Assembly (NCBI RefSeq): GCF_026210795.1
Contig: NC_089434.1
Coordinates: forward strand, 3,596,001-3,660,000
Source: Rhizophagus irregularis
Taxonomy: Eukaryota > Glomeromycota > Glomeromycetes > Glomerales > Glomeraceae
Length of the DNA: 64,000 nucleotides
Direction: 5' to 3'
This document shows positions 1-11,829 of the stretch, one piece after another. The translations under genes and the position numbers were made by a program. The notes below the pieces were generated by a model. It was not told the DNA's origin, ran no database searches, and saw only the letters and a program-made list of their open reading frames with translations. Within the stretch, counting starts at the first letter, position 1; every line of letters starts with the position of its first letter.

Positions 1-2680
1 CTTTATTAGTTTGTTATATTAAAATAAACATATAATTGACAACCTTCTTTTGCCAAATGCAACCGAATAAAGCGAAGTTTTTAATTTTTAAAGTTTATAA
101 AAGTATTCTTGGGAACATGTACATGATTGTTACAAATGATGTTACATTTAGTGATGGGATTCTGCAGGAATCTATCGAGATCTGTTTGTACAAATCTTGT
201 GCAAATTTTACATTAGTAATACTGTACAAATCTCATAAAATTCCGCATAACGGTTAATTAACCCAATCTCTGGTTACATTGCATCTAAATTTTGTTATTA
301 TTAACAAAAAAGTGTATATAAATTATATATCATCTGGTAGTGGGGTTGTGATAATGATAAATCGATTATTTTTTAGGTACCCAGAAAATAAGCTTAAAAA
401 CTTGTAAGTTTTGAAATTTTTTTTTAATTTTTTTATCAAGAACATTTACTAACATTCTTTTTTGATTTTTTTTTGTTAAGAACATTTTCTAACAACATTG
501 CAGAAACTTAATTTCCTTAATATGCAGTAACTGCGTATTTACTATATTTTCACTATGCGATTACTATTACACGATAAAAATTAAAAAATGACTTGTCTTT
601 GTGGCGACGGCAGATTTTTACTTATCGACATCCGGATCACGAATTAACGAAAAAAAAAAACAAAAAACAAATTATTCCTTTGGCTTGCCTTGTGTCTATT
701 TCGTCTTGAAAGGTCCAAGGAGCCATTTTCTAAAGAAAAAAACAAAAAACGTTAGTAAATGTTCTTAGTGAAAAAAAATTTCCTTGGAGTACCTTGTTCA
801 GGGAACTATTATCTAAAAAAAAAGATAAAGGATATTAATAAACGTTCTGAATTAAAAAATTAAAAATATTCTTCTATTATTGGCATACCTCACATCTATT
901 TCGTCTTGAAACAGGGAGCCATTCTATATAAAAAAAATATTTAAAAAAGAAACATTCATTACAGAAACCTGTTTTCCTTAATATGCAGTAACTACATAGT
1001 GAAGGTTTTTCTGATATAAAATACTGCGTAACATTTATATTTTGTTGCACTGGATGCAGTGATACCTTACCCACAAAAATGCCTATTAAATAACATCAAT
1101 GATCTACATTATAGCCGGATCTCGAATTAAGAATATTTACTAATGTTTTCCTTAATTTTTTTTTAGTAAATGACTCTGAAATATGTCCTCAAATTTTGCC
1201 GTTTCTGTAAAAATAAGAATAATAAAATAAATATATAAATAATACATCTATATTTTGACTGTTTTTATAAACGTATATTCCAAAAAAAAAAGAGAACATA
1301 GTGTATATGGAAACCTTTGTATTACTTATAAAAAGGTCAAGACGTCAAGTCCATATGTGGTACACAATAGAACGGTCTAAGCCTTTCCTTATTTGGTAAC
1401 AAACATCCTTATATGGTATATGGTCTTATTTGGTAATAAATTATTTGGTAATAGGTATCCTTATTTGGTAATAAACAATGTTGATCTGTAAGGAACGCGT
1501 GTGATACAAAGGCATCCCGTATCCATACATGTTATACATGTTATAGTAATATCCAATTTTTTTTAAAAAAAAAAAAAAAATTTACCAATTATTTTATCCC
1601 TTTATTAATTAAAAATATTTATTTATCCCTTCCCTTTAAAGTAATATAAATTTTATCCCTTCCCTTTATTAAGTAATATAAATTTATTTTTACCAATTAT
1701 TTTATCCCTTTATTAATTAAAAATATTTCGTTTGAAAATCATATTATACACATTTCAATTTTAGATTTGCAATTTAACTTACTTTTTACAACGCCAGCAA
1801 ATATTTACATATCTGATATGTGACATCGTTATCTATGTTCTTTTACGTTCATATTGTTATATATTGTAACGTCGAAGCAAGTTTATGCATCACGAATATA
1901 GGCGTAAAAATAAAGTTCCGTGAAACTCAAAATCATGAGTGACCGTAAATATTAAAATTTAATTGGTAAAATAATTTGAAGTAAATATAGTAAATATGCA
2001 CAAATATAATTTTTGATTACTTGTTTGTGATTGGATGATCTTAACATTACCGGTTATCACACCAAATAAAGGCTACTCAATAACTTGATCGCCGAAAATA
2101 GTTAAATAATTAATTTAAATTTCCATAAAAATTTCAATATGCCAAAAAAAAGGAGAGAGTTACATATAGTTTGTTATTTACTGAAGATAGTATAGTCATA
2201 TGAAGAAAAAAGAAAAAAGTTTAATTTAAATCTAGTAAAAAATAATAATTCCTGATATGACGTTATGAAACTATTTACGCCATACATAAAAACCTCCGCA
2301 AAGATTGATGGATACCTGCTGCTACCTGGTTGATCAGGCATATATTTTATGAGTTTATGGGTAATTTACTTTTGAAGAAACTAATCTAGAACTCATTAGC
2401 TAACTTAGAAACCGGATGCAGGGCCAATGATATTCGGCATTTAAAATTCACAATTTATTTTTTTTTCGTTCATATCATTTATTCAGATGTGTTACAAAAT
2501 CTAGCAAATTTACTTTTGCTACAAAAAAACAAAATTTTTATACTCATAAATTCATCTTTTAGCGCCGTAAAAAAAAAAATAATCGACGAGTTCAGTTGAC
2601 CTTATCTATGACTGATTTACATAGCTTTCATGAACTATTTTATTTCGTAATCAATTTCATAATTTTTTATTTATATTTTT
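1..2680. other. Gene-free AT-rich stretch with local direct duplications
   Basis: No ORF here looks like a gene; the short ones are A/T-rich chance frames. The interval contains degenerate direct duplications. The motif around 501-532 (CAGAAACTTAATTTCC..) recurs at 962-993, the 'TCTATTTCGTCTTGAAA' segment near 696-712 recurs near 895-911, and 'CCGGATCACGAATTAA' near 631 recurs as 'CCGGATCTCGAATTAA' near 1113. A 'CTTATTTGGTAAT' motif is repeated several times between 1387 and 1480. Confidence 0.6.
1581..1728. repeat. Pair of 40-bp direct repeats
   Basis: A 40-bp segment starting TTTACCAATTATTTTATCCC at 1581-1620 is repeated at 1689-1728. The spacer also holds two copies of 'TTATCCCTTCCCTTTA'. 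This is a recent local duplication with no coding content. Confidence 0.75.
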
Positions 2681-2784
2681 TTTGCCTTACTTAAAAATAT
2701 TAATATCTCTTAATTGGCGTTATTGGTTTTCGAGATATGTATTTTCGTTTTCTATTCATTTTCTTGTTACAATAAATATATTAC

Positions 2785-3150
2785 TATTTTGCATCAATGA
2801 CATTTTTTTTCTAATATTGATGTGCACCTGTTGTGGGACCATACCATCAAGTTCATTAAGAACACACGATTTATTTAAAGGTATAAATAAATACGACTTT
2901 TATCATTGTTCTATTTTTAATCCTTTCCCTTGTTGGTTAGTTTAGTTGCTGCGATTGGATATATCGATTGGTGCATAAAAGATATTACTAGCGTTATTGT
3001 TTTTCTAACATTGATGTGCATCACCATTAATGGTTCATCGCATAATTCACTAAGAACACCTAATTCACTAAAAGGTATAAATATCATACTGATGTAGACG
3101 ACTTTCATCATTACTTTTATTTGTAATTCTTTCCATTATCAATTAATTTT
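2785..3150 (+). promoter_or_regulatory. Tandemly duplicated 5' region of the secreted-protein gene
   Basis: Two diverged tandem copies of about 150-200 bp lie directly upstream of the CDS at 3187. Each contains 'TTGATGTGCA', then 'TTCA(T/C)TAAGAACAC', then 'AAAGGTATAAATA' (TATA-like, at about 2878 and 3072), then 'CGACTTT(T/C)ATCATT', then a 'TTCC(C/A)TT' stretch. The second TATA-like box is about 110 bp before the ATG. A duplicated promoter is the natural reading. A decayed upstream gene copy is less likely, because no start codon or signal peptide follows the first copy. Confidence 0.55.
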
Positions 3151-3186
3151 AATTACTGTAATTAAATAATTTTTATTCTTTTCATC

Positions 3187-3855
3187 ATGATGTGGTCAAA
3201 TAGAAATTTTCTTTTCATTACGACTGGTTTAGTCGTTTTGATGCTTTTTTTCTCGTCGTCAGTAGCAACTAATAAGCATTATAACCATCATAGACACTGC
3301 CAAAAAGTAGTCAAGGCACACCATTATACTAGAACCGTTTATCCATCACATTGCCCAAAAGTACAAACTAAAACAACCACAACTACATCTACCGCCACCG
3401 CAACCACCACAACTACAAGCACCACCACCACCACCACCACCACCACCACCACCTCCACCACTACCACCACTTTCGTTGAGCCTGGTACTCCCACACCATT
3501 ACGAAAGAGGCATAATCAAGAACATGAACATGTTAAATGTGTTCCTGATAAACATAAACATTATACTTATAATAAACATGGCAAATGCACAGAAATCACC
3601 TATTGTACTCCAACAGTTTATAAACCATGTCCTAAAAAAAATAAAACCACAACAAAAACCGCTTTTGAAACCACCACCTCCACTGCTACCGCCACTACTA
3701 CTTCCACTTCTACCTCCACTTTCACCTCCGTTTTAGTAATACCCACATGTAGGGCTAGTGGCACTTTTTGTGATCTTAGTAATTTCGTTACATGCTGTAC
3801 CCAATGTTGTTTGTTAACTGGTCCTAATCAAGTTCCAATTAATCAATGTTGCTAA
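3187..3855 (+). CDS. Secreted Thr/His-rich protein with Cys-rich C-terminus (candidate effector)
   Basis: Intact intronless ORF of 222 aa. Residues 1-28 form a signal peptide: a charged start, a hydrophobic core (FLFITTGLVVLMLFF), and a likely cleavage after SSVA. Two His/Lys/Cys-rich segments (about 29-60 and 108-155) each precede a mucin-like Thr/Ser/Ala tract (61-95 and 156-180), which would be heavily O-glycosylated. A dibasic Kex2-like site (LRKR) lies near residue 106. The last ~35 residues hold eight cysteines in the order C-x6-C-x7-CC-x2-CC-x12-CC, a disulfide-rich module resembling cystine-knot spacing. The ATG is one of two adjacent Met codons. The ACC/ACT-rich tract (about 3371-3470) behaves like a microsatellite and probably varies in length. 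Family not recognised. A secreted effector or cell-wall protein is an inference from architecture. Confidence 0.8.
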   Translation: MMWSNRNFLFITTGLVVLMLFFSSSVATNKHYNHHRHCQKVVKAHHYTRTVYPSHCPKVQTKTTTTTSTATATTTTTSTTTTTTTTTTTSTTTTTFVEPGTPTPLRKRHNQEHEHVKCVPDKHKHYTYNKHGKCTEITYCTPTVYKPCPKKNKTTTKTAFETTTSTATATTTSTSTSTFTSVLVIPTCRASGTFCDLSNFVTCCTQCCLLTGPNQVPINQCC

Positions 3856-3981
3856 CAAGGTTTTTCTTATTAGAATACATAGAATCATATCTATTAGACC
3901 GGGCAAGAAAAATTTTTATATTCTCTTAACATAAAATTTTAATATTGAACATTTTTATATGTATTTTTTTTAATTGTACAT

Positions 3982-3997
3982 CATATCATATGATATG
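3982..3997. terminator. Palindrome in the 3' region of the secreted-protein gene
   Basis: A perfect 16-bp palindrome (CATATCATATGATATG) lies about 130 bp after the stop codon, followed by an AATAAA-like motif (AAAAATAAATT) at about 4010. The AATAAA-like motif is a plausible polyadenylation signal. A role for the palindrome is only a guess. Confidence 0.3.
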
Positions 3998-4250
3998 TAA
4001 TTGGTATCCAAAAATAAATTGTTTATAGATTACATTATTATAATTTTCTAAAAAATGCCCTTTTAATATTTTTTTTTGTGTAAAAGCAATGATTTTTCAA
4101 CTCAAAATAATGTTATGTCAGCGTAAAACTCGTGATCCAACTGATTCATGTTTATTATTAACCATCATGCAAATAATAACGGTTATACTATGTGTCTTCA
4201 TTTTTTTGTAATTCGTGCATAAACCTGATGATATAGACATACGTACTGTA

Positions 4251-4678
4251 CAGTCGCATTGGAAAGTAACGCCTGATTCACAATTACATAGTAAATTACA
4301 TATATAAAATGAATTCCGTATTTTATAATTAAAACAGTTCTTGTATTTTGACTTTCTCAATGTTCAAATATCATTTATTTTAAAAGAATATGATATTATT
4401 GACTTTAAAATGATATAATTATTAAACGAAATATAAATATATATGCATCTTGAAATTATCTATTTTTATATGTAAAATTTTTTTTTCAGATCTAAAAAAA
4501 AAACTTTTTTACATTATAATTAAAATACCTCTTGCATTTTAAAATTCCCAAAGTTTAAATATCACTTTTCTAAAAGAATATGATAATAGCTATAAAGTAA
4601 TATAAAATTTAGAAATAATTATTAAAAGAAATATAAATATGTATGTAGAATTTACTATGCGGGCGTTACTTTCCGACG
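4251..4678. mobile_element. 428-bp TA-flanked inverted-repeat element (mariner-like MITE)
   Basis: The left end begins CAGTCGCATTGGAAAGTAACGCC and the right end reads GGCGTTACTTTCCGACG. The inner 13 bp (GGAAAGTAACGCC) are perfectly inverted, and both ends are flanked by TA (4249-4250 and 4679-4680). TA target sites and CAGT-type ends are typical of Tc1/mariner elements. The interior has no ORF but contains two diverged direct copies of a ~130-bp segment (about 4320-4450 and 4512-4650), each with 'AAAAGAATATGATA' and 'GAAATATAAATAT'. Confidence 0.65.
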
Positions 4679-5089
4679 TACATAATTACATAAACATATA
4701 TAGTACTAATGATCTTGTTTATTTTCTCCCGATCCATTGCTTTTCGGTTTTGGCCAGACATTCCCGAAACTGAAAAGTTAAAATTCAGGCTGAAATTGTC
4801 TAGCCAGCACTATACATTTTGGCCCGCATTATGAATTTTGTAGTGTTTTCTGATCAACGATAACTTGAACCACCTATTAGGAAAGGTAAACGATAGTGCG
4901 ATAACTGATGCAGATATATTTTTTATTCACGCACAAATCAGTGTTTATTATTTGCTATTGTATTTATTGTGTTTGTCTTTTATCAATTTTAAAGAACCGT
5001 TACAAAGTATTCCTAAGTTCTTTCACGAAAGTAGTGATGATATATTTGACATGACACAAAAATTTTAATACATGAAATCAAAAAAATAT

Positions 5090-5480
5090 TTTTCTTCAAA
5101 AAGAAGGGTGATGAAATTAGGAAAGTTAAAGAAATTTTTTTTTTAAAGGAAAGACATCAAAGATAGAAAAATTAAAAATTTTTTATAAAGAGGAAATAGA
5201 AAGAAAAAAAACTTTTTTTAAAAAAAAGAAAGGGTGGTGAGTAGAAAATAAAAGAATAAAATCAAAAAAATCTTTTAAAGGAGCGACGAAAAAAAAATTT
5301 TTTTAAAGGAAGGTACGAAAAAAAAATTTTTTTTTAAAGGGAGGTACAAAAAAAAAATAATTTTTTTAAAAGGTGATGAAAAAGGAAGAAAAATTTTTTA
5401 AAATAAAAAAAACAAAATAACAAAAGAAAAAAACAACAAAAATAACAAAAACAAGACGAAAGAAAGGAAAAACAGAAAGG
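5090..5480. repeat. Purine-rich low-complexity tandem repeat
   Basis: About 390 bp with almost only purines plus T runs on the + strand. The degenerate unit is roughly 'AGGTACGAAAAAAAAATTTTTTTTTAAAGG', clearest between 5270 and 5370. The apparent ORFs inside are low-complexity artefacts. Confidence 0.6.
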
Positions 5481-6030
5481 AAGATTAAAGTAAGGTTTAT
5501 AAAAAATGAATTGCTTATTAAATATATGCAGAATCTATAGAAACGTACATAAAATGTATACAAAATGTATTCTTTCCGTATACAGATTGCTTATAGGGTA
5601 ACATAGCAAACATACAATTTTACACTAATAAATTTTTAAAATTTACAAATAACTTTACAAAATTTAATTTAAAGAAAATTTATATAAAACAAAATTATTA
5701 ATAATTATATTATAGAACTAAATATTTTCAATATTCTCATCTTCACTTAAACTATTATCATCTTCATCTTCAACTAAAGGTTTTTCATTATCTTTAAATG
5801 GTATAAATAATCTTTTTTATTAGAAATATATTAATAACAAATAATTGGCTAATTTCTCTATAAGCAAAAAACCTGCATTATGGGCAAAAACCTTGTATTA
5901 TTTTTTTTATAGATTATATATAATAAACATGTAAAATTTCAAGTTTTGGCTTTGCGTATTTGGCTTCAGCATCAATTTTTATCCAATGATCGGCCAAAAC
6001 TACATTAATTATTAATAATAGAATTTTTCT

Positions 6031-6160
6031 AACTATCACCGGGGGTGATGATCACTGGTGACTAAATTATGACGATTAACCAGCATTAAAAAAATATAGT
6101 GCCGGTAAAAATTGATAATTCTGGCCAACGGTGATGATCACTCCTCGGTGAAGGATAATT
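6031..6160. mobile_element. ~130-bp hairpin element (MITE-like)
   Basis: The left end (ATCACCGGGGGTGATGATCAC) and right end (GTGATGATCACTCCTCGGTGA) are imperfect inverted repeats of about 20 bp around a short non-coding core. No clear target-site duplication was found. Confidence 0.45.
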
Positions 6161-6837
6161 TAGCATATAAAAATTAAAAATTATTATTTAATTTAAAGTT
6201 ATATTATTTATGCACTTTTTTATAATTTAATTATTTTTTAATAAAATGAAAATTGTGATTGGCAAATGATCAGTGAACTGATATAAAGCATGTTTGATAT
6301 GCTTTATAGGGTAAGGTTTATAATTTTCTTGAATAATACCATATAGATAAAACTGAAATGAAATAACAAAGTCAAAATGGTTAGAAAAAATTCTATGGTT
6401 AAAATATTGAATTTTGATAGTTAAAACATATTATGAGGGTCAAAATGTATTACAAGACAATACAAAACAATGAAGGCTAATAAATGCAGTAATAATAATT
6501 TACTTAATAATAATTTACTTGTTTTATCAATCAAAACTAATATTGCTTTTTGAGATGTGAATAATTTTATTTGCAAATAATTTTATAAAAGAGAAAATTT
6601 TCAATATTTAATTTTAAATTTAATTTTTTGAATAGCTATATAAGGATTTCTTTAATGATATCAATTAAAATACTTCTCTATCTTCTCCTTTTACCACTTC
6701 AAACCATTTATGAATCTCTTCATCAATATATAGCAGAGGTTATGTACAGTACCTTGCTTTCATGTTTTCATAAAATATTGAGAGAAACTAATTTTATCTG
6801 GTGGTTTCACAACAAAATATGATATGGCTATACTTGT

Positions 6838-7072
6838 TACTTCAGATTAATGTTGGTCTCTGTAAATAGTTGTAAGTACAAAACTCAAGTAAATACAATG
6901 GTTGTAAATTAAAATTACCATCTTTTAGCTAATCACAATAGTGTAGTATTTACAGCCAATTTACAGCTTATGTTTATAATATTACAACTGCTAAAGGTTG
7001 TAATTTGATATATAATAATCATTACTTATGGCAACCAATATTACTTCAGATAATGTTGATGGTCTAACCAGG
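6838..7072. repeat. Direct repeats bounding a 210-bp GTTGTAA-rich segment
   Basis: 'TTACTTCAGATTAATGTTGG' near 6838 recurs as 'TTACTTCAGATAATGTTGATGG' near 7048. Between them are many GTTGTAA/TTACAAC words on both strands. This may be a short insertion with its duplicated target, or a simple tandem duplication. Confidence 0.35.
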
Positions 7073-8140
7073 CTAAGTCTAGTGGTACCTATATATAAAG
7101 GTCATACTGTGTTTTGTGGTGGCATGCAGTCGAACCAGGCTTAAAGTGTTATCATGTTATGCGCCTATTTGTATGGCAACAATGATGATACAATTCACTC
7201 ATTCATTTTATTTATTTCAGAATGAGTTACAAGACCAGTAAGGGCAATATCCTAACAGGAGATGGCGGAATTGATTTAATTGTAGAGTATAGGGGGTGTA
7301 AAATTCATTGTGTGATGCAAGAATTTTACAAAAGACAAAGTAAATGCTTCCCTTGTTAGAGATTTTATTGTATGTATATTTATGATTATTAAGGGAGGGT
7401 TATTGAATTGTTCTCCTGATACACTAGGAATTTTATTACAACCATCAGATATACGCAGTCATCACTTGAGTTAGCAAAAAGTTCAGTTTATGATATATTA
7501 ATACTTAATATTTCAAATTTAATTAAACAGTTTATATTGTATATATGTAAACAGAAAAGTAAAGAAGTGCTCAAGTGATGATTGTGATATCATTACGATC
7601 GAAAATACTGAATTCAAAAATATTGAGCATTATATGTTTCATACTTTTTCTTTTTTAAAACTCTAACGGAACGCTTTTATTAAATAAAACTTCAAGTAAC
7701 CGAAAACTGTAACAAAGTTTAAACATTATCATTTATAGTTAGTAAGTTCTTAATGGATAAGTATTTCATGTGCAAAACTATTTGTCTTGAAGATATGATT
7801 CCGTTAAGCACTACCATAGCTTCCGGATTATCATTGATATGATGATGCAATACCTGAAGGCTGAAGGTTTTACCTGAGATAGTTTCTTCAACCAAATTAT
7901 GGATAAATGATTTGCTATATTTTTATTCGAGCTTAAAAAATTGTACAATAATTAATCTCCAAAAAAATGATGGTGATGGCAAAATCGGTAAGTTAAAATC
8001 ACGATATAGCCACGAAGAATCAGCTGATCAGATTAGTCAAATTATGATTTATGTTCTGAAAGATAATCTTTTTAAGCTTAAAAAGTTATTTAAACTTTTT
8101 ATCCTTTCGAAACTTTTTTAAAAAAAAAAAAAATTTTTCT
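7073..8140. other. No recognisable gene
   Basis: AT-rich sequence with several short chance ORFs. I see no conserved motif, no inverted-repeat element and no RNA gene. Confidence 0.4.
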
Positions 8141-8152
8141 TTCTTTTTTAGG

Positions 8153-8352
8153 AATTACTAAGGAAGGCGCAGAACCCTCTAGTATTAAATCACATGATAG
8201 TGTTTAAATCATGTGATGTTTGGTCGGTATCAGACTATCGATCGGTAAGTTTCGAAAGTTTGAAACTTTGTTCTTCTTTTAGAAAATAAAATTTAATTTT
8301 TTTTCTTTTTTTTAGGTATTAGATCAGCTTTGGTTTTGCGCTTTGGGTCAGT
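8153..8352 (+). other. Two exon-like segments with identical splice-donor context
   Basis: Segments at about 8153-8245 and 8318-8350 are each preceded by a pyrimidine run ending in TTTTAG and followed by 'GTAAGTTTCGAAAGT' or a one-base variant of its context. The intervening 70 bp has intron-like ends (GTAAGT..TTTTTAG). No protein family is recognised in either segment. They may be 5' exons of the decayed kinase gene just downstream, or a repeated splice-like motif without function. Confidence 0.25.
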
Positions 8353-8614
8353 AAGTTTCGAAAGTCAAACAGAAATTCATAGATTGGACTAGTGCGTCCC
8401 TATAAAAAGAAGAAAGAATATTAGAAATGTTCTTTCACCTTCATTCACTCCCATTTACCTAAGAAGTCTGATGTCCTACAAAAAAAGTCCGGCCTATAAA
8501 AAAAATATACATTATAACAAAAAAAAAATTTTTTATTTTTTTAAATAAAAAAAAGTTAATACTGATCAACCCGCCAATCAGATATGACGAAACTATATGT
8601 ATATCATAAGATAT

Positions 8615-8745
8615 ACTACGCCGAAGAAATGATGATATTGACTCAGATATCAACACATAAAGGTATAAAGGAGGCATTGGAATTGGATACCTTATGATAG
8701 ATTTTATGATATTGAATATATTGCAAAAGGTGGGTTCGGTAAACT
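8615..8745 (+). pseudogene. Protein kinase N-terminal remnant (glycine-rich loop only)
   Basis: In one frame the + strand reads IPYDRFYDIEYIAKGGFGK, the start of a kinase catalytic domain with the glycine-rich ATP loop (G-G-F-G-K). Just upstream, in a second frame, is STHKGIKEALE, which normally joins it directly; an extra T near 8682 separates the frames. After GGFGK the similarity stops in T-rich sequence, so the rest of the kinase is gone. This spacing is familiar from the large tyrosine-kinase-like families of Rhizophagus (from memory of the family). It is a dead fragment. Confidence 0.7.
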
Positions 8746-9498
8746 TTTGAACCGTCGTTTTTCTTTTAAAAAAATAAAATTTAATTTTTTTTAGATATAG
8801 TAGCACCCATAAGTGCACCTTCTATAAGTGCATTTCCTCTTATAGCCTAGTCCCGAGTTCAGAACTTAGAGCTAAGTGCACTATCTCTATATTTTGCGCA
8901 TGCAATTCCGAGTCCCGGGTATATCCCATAAATGCATTCATGTGACTTTCACATAATGTTGACCAATCATCGATAACTGTTTTGGTCATGGTAAATTTTT
9001 AAAAAAAATAGATAAATTAATTTAATTTGAATAAAATTTGTAAATAAATTTAGAGATTTTTTAAAAAAAAAATTTTTTTTTCAATTTAAAAGAGAAATCG
9101 TGTGTAAAAATTAATTTTAGAAGTTAATCATGACGAACTATTATTACAATAAATTCAAATGTAACGTATGCAGATATATATTTATTTATGAATTCATTAA
9201 TCGAATTAACAAGGAAAAAATGTTTCCTGAAAAAGTTGATTAAAGATGATAAACCTTACGTCATGGAACTTACTACCTTTGCAGCAAAATTGATCTTCAA
9301 ATGTATGACAAGAATTGTAAAACTTTAATTAATTCGGTCGTGTTTTAATATGTTTTATTTTTAGTATTTTTAGTCAAAATTTTTTTAAAAAAAAATAATA
9401 AATAAAATAGCTGATTCATGATTATATATATATATTATATGTATTAAGTATTATTTTTAAGTTTATAATAATTATTAATAAATTAATTCCACGTTTTT

Positions 9499-9666
9499 AT
9501 GGAGAATTTTTTTTTTTTTAAGGGGGTTTATTTGTGTGACAAACTTTATTTTACCCCAAAAATTTTAGGGGATAGAAATGAGGGATGTGCGAAGAACAAT
9601 GAGGAACAAAAGTTCAATTGGCAAGAATTTAACAAGAAATCGACCCTTATATGGGCACCCGCATGA
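9499..9666 (+). CDS. 55-aa ORF, copy of the 'VYLCD..PKIL' exon (small-protein family 2)
   Basis: Small ORF from an ATG, through a T13 run coding Phe, to a TGA. Residues 10-25 (VYLCDKLYFTPKILGD) match the second-exon sequences beside the coiled-coil ORF at 11993-12282 and beside its relic at 27740-27866. The tail (after residue 26) is Asn/Lys/Glu-rich and unmatched. No coiled-coil first exon is visible upstream. It could be a truncated gene copy or a lone exon carried by a repeat. Function unknown. Confidence 0.4.
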   Translation: MENFFFFKGVYLCDKLYFTPKILGDRNEGCAKNNEEQKFNWQEFNKKSTLIWAPA

Positions 9667-10262
9667 GCATCCGCATCCTTGTTTTTTTTTTACTTGATCA
9701 TGGGGGACATTATATTGTCATCCTTTTTCTTTTCGATAAGAATGACTTGTATCACGAAATGGTAAAGTAGTACGGAATTCGAATTTAAAGTCTAGAAAAA
9801 ATCTAGGTTCATCCGGTTCATCCGAATCCCCGAATAACGATCGGATGATTCGGGCCTTACAGCTGGTTAGTACTATTAGTACTCCAAAATTAGCATATAA
9901 TTTTTATTTTATGTCAAGCTTTACCGAATATTTCCGAGTTCCTAAGAGTTCCGTACATTATGAAATCAGCTGTAATTAATAATAATAATATTTTGACGAT
10001 AGAATAATGATAGAATGAAACGATTGTATATTATTTATTATATACAGTATATATTTTGTGAATAATAAAAATAAAGTACATATATGTATGCAAAGTTCAC
10101 CGCATGTTAATAAGTAGAATATTAATCCCCGACCTCTCATTAATAATCACGCCCATGTTTTTTAAATCTTTTTTTTAAATTAAATTTAAAATTTATTTCA
10201 TATTGCTTAATTCAATTTCATTTAAACATACTTTCTTTTTTTTAAAAAAAAATAATAAATAA

Positions 10263-10298
<36 letters not shown>

Positions 10299-11607
10299 AT
10301 AACTTGTGTAACATTTGATTTTTTTAAAAAAATAAGGAAGTATTTATATAAATATAAAATAAATTATAAATATAAATAATAAAAATAAGCCCTTCTTAAA
10401 TGAATGTAATCGTCTAGATAAATAATTAGGGGTACTACTTTATTATTATTATTATTTTTTTTTTTCTTTCTTTATTTCAGACTTTCGGCCGAACGGTCGA
10501 TTATTTCAAGATATAAACAAATTTTCACATAAAAATAACGACTCGAATTATTATAATATATGCAGGGAAGAAAACTTATTATGGTGAACACGGGATAGAA
10601 ATAGAATTTTTATTATGTATGTATTGTAATGTGTAAAATGTGAACGCGAAATGAAATAGATCCAGAACACATCACATATGAAGAAATCATTGTAACACAT
10701 CGCCAAGATAAAAAAAAATGCTTGTGCGAGAAGATTATAAATCAAAACAAATATTTTTTTGATTAATTATTGGTTCCGAACTATGTGTAATAAATTTATT
10801 TTTTCCAAAAAAAAAAAAGTATTATTTTAATTGGTAATCACATGCATATGTTTGCATCGTTGTGTCGTTGTGGGCGTAATGAATGACTTTGTTTTTTTTT
10901 CTTCATATATCTAATATATACTTAATTAATATAAAAAAAAATAAATTCAGATATAACTATTGTTTCAAGAGTTACATAATTTTTTTTTTTTTTTTTTGTA
11001 AGTTTTATATCCGAGATTTTCTGGGTGTTTTTATGGAGAAAAAGAAAGAATAAATAAAGAATTTTCTTATTTTCTTTACAATAAAAAGAATAAAAAGGCT
11101 AAAAATATACGATAAGTTGATTGTTGATAAATTGGATCAAGCAATCCGAATTAGTAAAAGTAGAGTAAAAAAAAAATGGAATAAACTTTTATCATACGCC
11201 AATAATAAACCGAATATATCTTGAAACAATTGTTTCAAATGAAAAAAGGTAAATACAGAAATCGCCATTAAGAATCGTCATTGAAAGAAATCTCCATTGA
11301 AAGAAATCTTCATTGATAAGAATCGCCATAAAGAATCGTCATTGAAAGAAATCGCCATTGAAAGAAACGCATGTACGAAGTTGTGTTTGTGATCATCAAA
11401 TTGTAGCACAAATTTAAGCCGCTTTATCGTTATATAAACGTGCATTTTGCCGATTTTATAAATATACATTTGCCGATATGTTTGCCGATTATTTGGATTT
11501 GCCAACAATATTAGAGTCTTGCCAATTGTCATCGCATTAAAATCACGTATTTCAAATATTTTGAATTTAATCGAATATCGAAATTCGATTCGAAAGGGAG
11601 TCTAATA
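9667..11607. other. Gene-free stretch with TAAA microsatellite
   Basis: No gene recognised. It contains an (AATA)n/(TAAA)n microsatellite at about 10250-10298, several poly-A and poly-T runs, and around 11270-11360 a local direct repeat of 'AAGAAATC(T/G)CCATTGA'. Confidence 0.5.
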
Positions 11608-11829
11608 TTAGAAATTAGTAACTCCATTGAATATGTGGTTTGTGAAGAGATGATTTGTCGTCTGCTGCGGTAGTTGTCTAAAGTAATTCAAAGTAACATG
11701 CGAATTGATATTTTCATATCTAATTTTTCGTCTAATTCGCCGATCACGAAGAAAACGATTATATAGTGGCACGTATGATTTTTTTGAATGAGTTTGTTGT
11801 TCAGAGTATATATCATTTCTTCGATACAA
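11608..11829 (-). CDS. Small basic protein with C-terminal LPxQxTN..F..FNG motif, family 1 copy A (divergent, start unclear)
   Basis: The minus-strand frame ends with a basic stretch (RDRRIRRKIRYE), a ~14-residue spacer, then the motif LPQQTTNHLF-x4-FNG and a C-terminal TNF. The same arrangement is found at 23469-23735, 55147-55446 and 58617-58850. This copy is the most divergent (TNH for TND, VTNF for SPF). It has no nearby in-frame ATG; the frame runs open upstream into a T-rich segment. It may therefore be a terminal exon or a decaying copy. No known domain. The basic cluster could serve nuclear localisation or nucleic-acid binding (inference only). Confidence 0.45.
   Translation of the reverse strand: MYRRNDIYSEQQTHSKKSYVPLYNRFLRDRRIRRKIRYENINSHVTLNYFRQLPQQTTNHLFTNHIFNGVTNF

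Noticed and set aside
2322-2335. CTACCTGGTTGATC, identical to the first bases of eukaryotic 18S rRNA
   Set aside because: The match stops after ~13 bases, and the following sequence is unlike 18S; a chance match.
7110-7145. GCAGTCGAACCAGGC, resembling a reversed tRNA/SINE B box
   Set aside because: No A box at the right distance and no tRNA fold; not a tRNA gene or clear SINE.
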